A stretch of DNA of 64,000 nt, taken from the NCBI GenBank assembly GCA_937922655.1, contig CALAJH010000053.1, forward strand, positions 1 through 64,000. The letters run 5' to 3'. The notes beneath the pieces are model-generated. The model was given only the letters and a program-made list of their open reading frames with translations, was not told the DNA's origin and did no database searches. Source of the stretch: an uncultured Bacteroidia bacterium (lineage in GTDB: Bacteria; Bacteroidota; Bacteroidia; J057; CALAJH01). Made by a program: the position numbers and the translations under genes. Numbering within the stretch: the first letter of the stretch is position 1; each line of letters opens with the position of its first letter. Shown here piece after piece: positions 60,239-64,000 of this stretch.

Positions 60239-60739
60239 TTATTTATCCTCGGCCTCTTTGAAAATATCGTCGTCGTCGAGATTCTCTTCTTCGCCCTCCG
60301 TTTTGATTTCCAAACCTTCGATGTCCTTGTCCACGTCGCCGAGTTCTTTGAGTAAGTCTTCGGTTTCCTTCATCATCTCTTCTTCCTCCAATGCAAGCGA
60401 ATCGAACTCAACGGGGATTTGAATCGAACAGCAATAAAGGTTGGGGGTGGTGGGGATACCAATGGACTCGTTGGCGTCGTAGCCATAGTCGTTCAGTCTG
60501 CCGATAAACGCCTTTCTCGAAATAATGGAAGTGTCGATTTCGACCAATAGCGTTTGCGTGCTATCGGTGTAAGAGTAGCCGATAACGCCTTTGGTGTCGC
60601 GAAGCAGGGTATCCAAACGTGAATAAGGGCAATCCTCGCAGACCCCGCCGATTTCTATGGACATTTTCAGCGACGCCTCGGGTTTGCAAGCCGACAGTAT
60701 AAATAGCAATGCCGAAACGGCGGATAGTTTCCGTGTCAT
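60239..60739 (-). CDS. Lipoprotein with heavy-metal-associated-like domain and acidic tail
   Basis: 166 aa. A lipoprotein signal ends FILSAC (C18). An HMA-like ferredoxin fold follows (~25-95): a GGVCEDCPYSRLD metal-binding CxxC loop and DTSIISRKAFIGRLNDYGYDA. A CC pair (LYCCSIQIP) follows, then a C-terminal ~50-residue tail that is almost all E and D with a few L/K. HMA domains bind copper or mercury; the acidic tail could bind cations too (inference). Single gene. Confidence 0.78.
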   Translation of the reverse strand: MTRKLSAVSALLFILSACKPEASLKMSIEIGGVCEDCPYSRLDTLLRDTKGVIGYSYTDSTQTLLVEIDTSIISRKAFIGRLNDYGYDANESIGIPTTPNLYCCSIQIPVEFDSLALEEEEMMKETEDLLKELGDVDKDIEGLEIKTEGEEENLDDDDIFKEAEDK

Positions 60740-60771
60740 AAAGGTTGAATGCTGGTTTTACCTTTGCCCGT

Positions 60772-60779
60772 CAAAATTA
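60772..60779 (-). promoter_or_regulatory. -7 promoter element, TAATTTTG
   Basis: Perfect TAnnTTTG, about 32 nt upstream of the HMA lipoprotein ATG at 60739. Confidence 0.5.
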
Positions 60780-60843
60780 GCAATAATTATTGTATGTAAA
60801 ACCGTGCCAAAAGATAAAAATCGGATATTGTGGAAAATTTGGG

Positions 60844-62019
60844 TTAAACGGCTTCAAGTACCAGAGCGGAAGCGCCTCCGCCGCCGTTACAGATGCCCAC
60901 CGCGCCGTATTTTGCGTTTTTTTCTTTCAAGCCCCGCGCCAACGTCAATACCAAACGCGCGCCGCTGCATCCAATAGGATGTCCCAACGACACCGCGCCC
61001 CCATTCGGGTTAAGTTTTTCGGTGGGAATGTCCATCAATTTTTGATTGACCAACGCCACGCAAGAAAACGCTTCGTTGATTTCAAAAATATCGAGTTGTC
61101 CGAGGGAGAGGCCGGCTTTTTTGGTGGCAATGGATACGGCGTCGGTAGGGGCGATGGTGAACCATTCGGGCTCGCGGGCGGCGTCGGCAAAACCCGCCAC
61201 GCGGGCCATGGGTTTGAGGTTGTATTTTTTTAAAGCCGATTCGCTTGCCAAAATCACCGCCGTCGCCCCGTCGTTGATTTTGGAGGCATTGGCGGCGGTA
61301 ATCGTTCCGTCTTTTTTGAACGCGGGGCGAAGTTCGGGAATCTTGTCGTAACGCACGTTGCCCGGTTCCTCGTCTTTGTCTACAATTGTCGTTCCTTTTT
61401 TGCCTTCTATTGCAACGGGTACTATTTCATCGGCAAAATAACCGCGTTCCAACGCTTCGGCCGCCAGTTTGTAGGCGCGAACGGCGTACTCGTCTTGAAT
61501 TTGGCGGGTAAAACCGTATTTCTCGGCGCAAAGTTCGCCCGCCATGCCCATCATCGTTCCCGAATATACGTCTTGCAAACCGTCGCGAACGATGCCGTCT
61601 ATCAATTCCGTATTGCCGTATTTGAATCCCGTGCGGTAAAAAGGAACGTAGTGGGGTACCAGACTCATGTTTTCCATGCCGCAGGCGGCCACAACGTCGC
61701 GATCGCCGAGCATAATGCTTTGTGCCGCCAACATGATGGCCTTCGTACCCGATGCGCACACTTTGTTTACAAGCGTGCAGGGAACCGTAGTGGGAAGGCC
61801 TGAATAAACGGCCACTTGCGTGGCCGGAGCCTGACCCATATTCGCATTGAGAACGTTACCCACGTATAGTTCTTCCACCGCATCGGGACTCAAACCCGCC
61901 TGACCCAACGCGCCTTTGAGCGCCGTGGCCGCCAACGTCGGCGCCGGAACCGACGACAACACCCCGTTCAACGAACCTATCGGCGTTCGTTTTCCGGCTA
62001 CTAAATATACCGCTTCCAT
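60844..62019 (-). CDS. Acetyl-CoA C-acetyltransferase (thiolase)
   Basis: 391 aa from the ATG at 62019. The nucleophilic cysteine is in NKVCASGTKAIMLAAQS, the general bases in VALVNQKLM/NEAFSCVA and GGAVSLGHPIGCSGARL, and the second cysteine in CNGGGGASALVLE. It condenses two acetyl-CoA or cleaves acetoacetyl-CoA. With the CoA-transferase subunit at 27583 it could belong to ketone-body metabolism, but they are 33 kb apart. Single gene. Confidence 0.94.
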   Translation of the reverse strand: MEAVYLVAGKRTPIGSLNGVLSSVPAPTLAATALKGALGQAGLSPDAVEELYVGNVLNANMGQAPATQVAVYSGLPTTVPCTLVNKVCASGTKAIMLAAQSIMLGDRDVVAACGMENMSLVPHYVPFYRTGFKYGNTELIDGIVRDGLQDVYSGTMMGMAGELCAEKYGFTRQIQDEYAVRAYKLAAEALERGYFADEIVPVAIEGKKGTTIVDKDEEPGNVRYDKIPELRPAFKKDGTITAANASKINDGATAVILASESALKKYNLKPMARVAGFADAAREPEWFTIAPTDAVSIATKKAGLSLGQLDIFEINEAFSCVALVNQKLMDIPTEKLNPNGGAVSLGHPIGCSGARLVLTLARGLKEKNAKYGAVGICNGGGGASALVLEAV

Positions 62020-62034
62020 TTTTAATTTTGATTG

Positions 62035-62042
62035 CAAAAATA
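62035..62042 (-). promoter_or_regulatory. -7 promoter element, TATTTTTG
   Basis: Perfect TAnnTTTG 15 nt before the thiolase ATG; it makes the longer frame start at 62037 impossible. Confidence 0.55.
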
Positions 62043-62154
62043 ATCATTTATTTCGGCAACCCACATTCCTTTCACATAATTTTATGCCAAAGAATGAAAA
62101 AACGATTCCTCGTTCGTCGTTAAAGCAATTGCCAATCTTGCAAATCCCAAAAAA

Positions 62155-62181
62155 CGTGAGCCGCCCAAAGAGCGGCTCACG
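62155..62181 (-). terminator. Rho-independent terminator of the large repeat protein
   Basis: CGTGAGCCGC (62155-62164) pairs with GCGGCTCACG (62172-62181), loop CCAAAGA, followed on the minus strand by T6. It lies 23 nt after the stop at 62205. Confidence 0.8.
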
Positions 62182-62204
62182 AATAACTTTTTGATTAACC
62201 TCCG

Positions 62205-64000
62205 TTAGTTTCCAACGCAACATCCGTCGCAAGTGATGACTTGCACCGTGATTTGTTTGGATTCGACGCAACCGGCGGCGTTGCTCCCCACGACGGTATA
62301 GGTAGTGGTCACCGGGGGACGGGCGGAAACCGTATGACCCGACGAACCGCTCAACCACGTCGTCGGAGACCATTGATAAAATTCCGCTCCCGTCGCTTGC
62401 AAAAACGCTTCACTGCCCCGGCATATTCGAACGTTCGACGACGGTCCCACTTGCAAATCCATTAAGTCAAGTACTTGAATATTGGTCGTTGCGGGTTGGG
62501 AAAAACAGCCGTTCTGAACCGTAACCAACGTATATTGTCCGGCCATTTCGGGCGTAACGGGGGAGAGGGTTGGATTTTGCTGACCCGAAACGAAGCCGTT
62601 TGGCCCCGTCCAAAGATATCCCGCTCCCGGCACAAACGACGCCGTTAGTTGAAGCGTTCCTCCAACGCAAACGGGATTGTTGCTCGTTATGGTGGCTCCG
62701 GCCAACGGTCCGTCGATAACCGTAATGCTTCGCGTCGTCGAATAAACGCATCCGCCGGGAATTTGATACGTATAAGAGACGACGTGCGTGCCGGCGCCGG
62801 CGGCGGAAGCTACGAACGTATTGCCCGCCACACCCGGTCCGCCGAACGTTCCGCCCGCGGGATTGCCCGTCAGCGTGAGCGCCTCCGCGTTCGTGCACAC
62901 CGTCTCGGGCAAGTATAGTATTTCCGCCGTTGCGGCGTTTGTAGTGGCGATGGTTATCGTTGCCGTCGAAGAGCATCCGGCGGCGTTGGTTCCTCTAACG
63001 GTGTAGGTGGTGGTGGCAAACGGATTGACGGTTACCGACGCGCCCGAAAGCCCTCCCGGCTCCCATGTGTACGATACGGCGCCCGTTGCCGACAGCGTTG
63101 TGCTTTCGCCGGCACAGACCGTCGTCCGTGTCGCGCTTGCGGAAACGTCGGGTAAACCGCCCACGCCCACAAACACCGCGCCCACGGCCGTGCAACCTTC
63201 CGCATCCGTAATCGTAACGGTGTAAGTTGTAGAAGTTGTGGGAATCGCTTGTACCGTCGAGCCTGTTGCGGGAAAAGTCGTTGGAGACCATTGGTAGGTA
63301 AAGGGCGCCGTTCCACCGGTAGCCGTCGCGGTCAGCGTCGCGCTTTCGCCCAAACATATGTTTTGGGTCGGGGAAACGTTTACCCCCAAGTTACACGCCG
63401 GAGCCAACACTTGCACCGCACGACTCGAACCGCATCCGTTCGAACCCGTTACCGTAGCCGTGTAATTGCCGGCGGGAACGTTCGTGAATTCAACGCTCGG
63501 CCCGAAAACATTGGATTGTGTTTGGTTGTAGCCCGCGCCGTCCGACAAATTGACCGTGTAGGGTGCCGCGCCTCCTCCCACCGTTACCGTTACCGTCGAA
63601 GGCGCGGGAGTGGAACTAACCGACACCGAGGGGACGGGAAGCGCTTCCATCGTTATCGTTTCGACGGTCGAACAGCCCGCGGCGTTCGTTGCGGTCAAGG
63701 TATAGATTGTCGTAACGGACGGCGTTTGGGTTATGGACGGACCGGAAAGGTTGCCCGGTTGCCACGTGTACGTTACACCCGGAAGGTTCGTTGCCGAGAG
63801 CGTTACCGTCGTGCCGGCGCATATCGGAGACGGTGGAACGGCGCCCAACGTTACCGACGGCGGCGTATTGACCGTTATCGTTACCGTTGCATTCGCCGAA
63901 CATCCGTTGTTGATTCCCGTGAGCGTATAAACGGTAGTCGAAGTCGGGCTAACGACGACGCTTTGACCCGTGAACGAGTTTGTGCCGTCGCTCCACGTGA
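62205..64000 (-). CDS. Large secreted Ig/PKD-like repeat protein (5' partial)
   Basis: The frame is open from the right edge of the window (translation TNSFTGQS, SPTSTTVYTL, CSANATVTITV continues across) to a TAA at 62205; ~598 residues are seen. Ig-like units of ~75-95 residues recur with PxICAGxTVTLSAT ... YTW.PG.LSGxSxTxxP..TT.YT(L/V)T.TNAAGCS (six or seven in view). The last residues are ITVQVITCDGCCVGN, with no T9SS type A domain. The repeats are typical of large secreted adhesins of Bacteroidota. A terminator follows. Confidence 0.85.
   Translation of the reverse strand, partial: TWSDGTNSFTGQSVVVSPTSTTVYTLTGINNGCSANATVTITVNTPPSVTLGAVPPSPICAGTTVTLSATNLPGVTYTWQPGNLSGPSITQTPSVTTIYTLTATNAAGCSTVETITMEALPVPSVSVSSTPAPSTVTVTVGGGAAPYTVNLSDGAGYNQTQSNVFGPSVEFTNVPAGNYTATVTGSNGCGSSRAVQVLAPACNLGVNVSPTQNICLGESATLTATATGGTAPFTYQWSPTTFPATGSTVQAIPTTSTTYTVTITDAEGCTAVGAVFVGVGGLPDVSASATRTTVCAGESTTLSATGAVSYTWEPGGLSGASVTVNPFATTTYTVRGTNAAGCSSTATITIATTNAATAEILYLPETVCTNAEALTLTGNPAGGTFGGPGVAGNTFVASAAGAGTHVVSYTYQIPGGCVYSTTRSITVIDGPLAGATITSNNPVCVGGTLQLTASFVPGAGYLWTGPNGFVSGQQNPTLSPVTPEMAGQYTLVTVQNGCFSQPATTNIQVLDLMDLQVGPSSNVRICRGSEAFLQATGAEFYQWSPTTWLSGSSGHTVSARPPVTTTYTVVGSNAAGCVESKQITVQVITCDGCCVGN

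Overview
The window comes from the chromosome of a Bacteroidota bacterium, probably of the Saprospiria/Chitinophagia type; the exact lineage cannot be fixed from sequence alone. The evidence is: type IX secretion (T9SS) C-terminal sorting domains with the YPNP signature on several secreted proteins; lineage-typical families (DUF6089 barrels, DUF4476, Omp28-like, FtsL-like, DUF7948/SBBP propellers); and many 5' regions carrying the Bacteroidota -7 promoter element TAnnTTTG. No phage, transposon, plasmid or CRISPR locus is visible. This is core chromosome plus surface-protein genes, with one tRNA-Ala(GGC).

Layout. 1-6.8 kb: end of a T9SS protein, a DUF6580 membrane protein, an operon DUF5618-like / photolyase / OsmC, an AtuA-like small protein with a cysteine-less ArsC-like protein, a J-domain protein with an ABC ATPase, and a DUF4476 protein. 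7-15.5 kb: DinB-rpe; rhomboid-pgk-adenylation ligase operon; nuclease/HhH pair; exonuclease-GIY-YIG fusion. 15.5-25.6 kb: four-repeat T9SS protein; lipoprotein / secreted protein / sucC operon; folB; alpha-oxoamine synthase; SpoIIE-type phosphatase coupled to lysA. 25.7-32.2 kb: udk; operon Omp28-GNAT-scoA-pyrE-nuoC; OmpA-family propeller protein; tRNA-Ala. 32.4-44.3 kb: envelope operon DUF6089-subtilase-peptide-binding lipoprotein-LRR; PAP2-like protein; short division cluster rsmH-ftsL-ftsI; second DUF6089 gene. 44.4-56 kb: oxidoreductase, DedA, WG-repeat protein, two DUF7948 surface proteins, M19 dipeptidase and a tandem AAA protein. 56.5-64 kb: SDR; MmcQ-mutS2; acidic HMA lipoprotein; thiolase; and the end of a large Ig/PKD-like repeat protein running off the window.

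Gene organisation. Many neighbours are joined by 4-nt stop/start overlaps (ATGA, TTGA or GTGA), so the operons are well defined. Several normally clustered genes stand alone (nuoC, scoA, sucC, ftsI without murE, an ABC ATPase without permease), so pathway operons are scattered in this genome. Many -7 elements lie only about 7-30 nt before the start codon, implying very short or absent leaders. The most unusual single item is the ArsC/LMW-phosphatase-fold protein at 3882-4355, in which all four family cysteines are replaced while the fold-defining residues remain.
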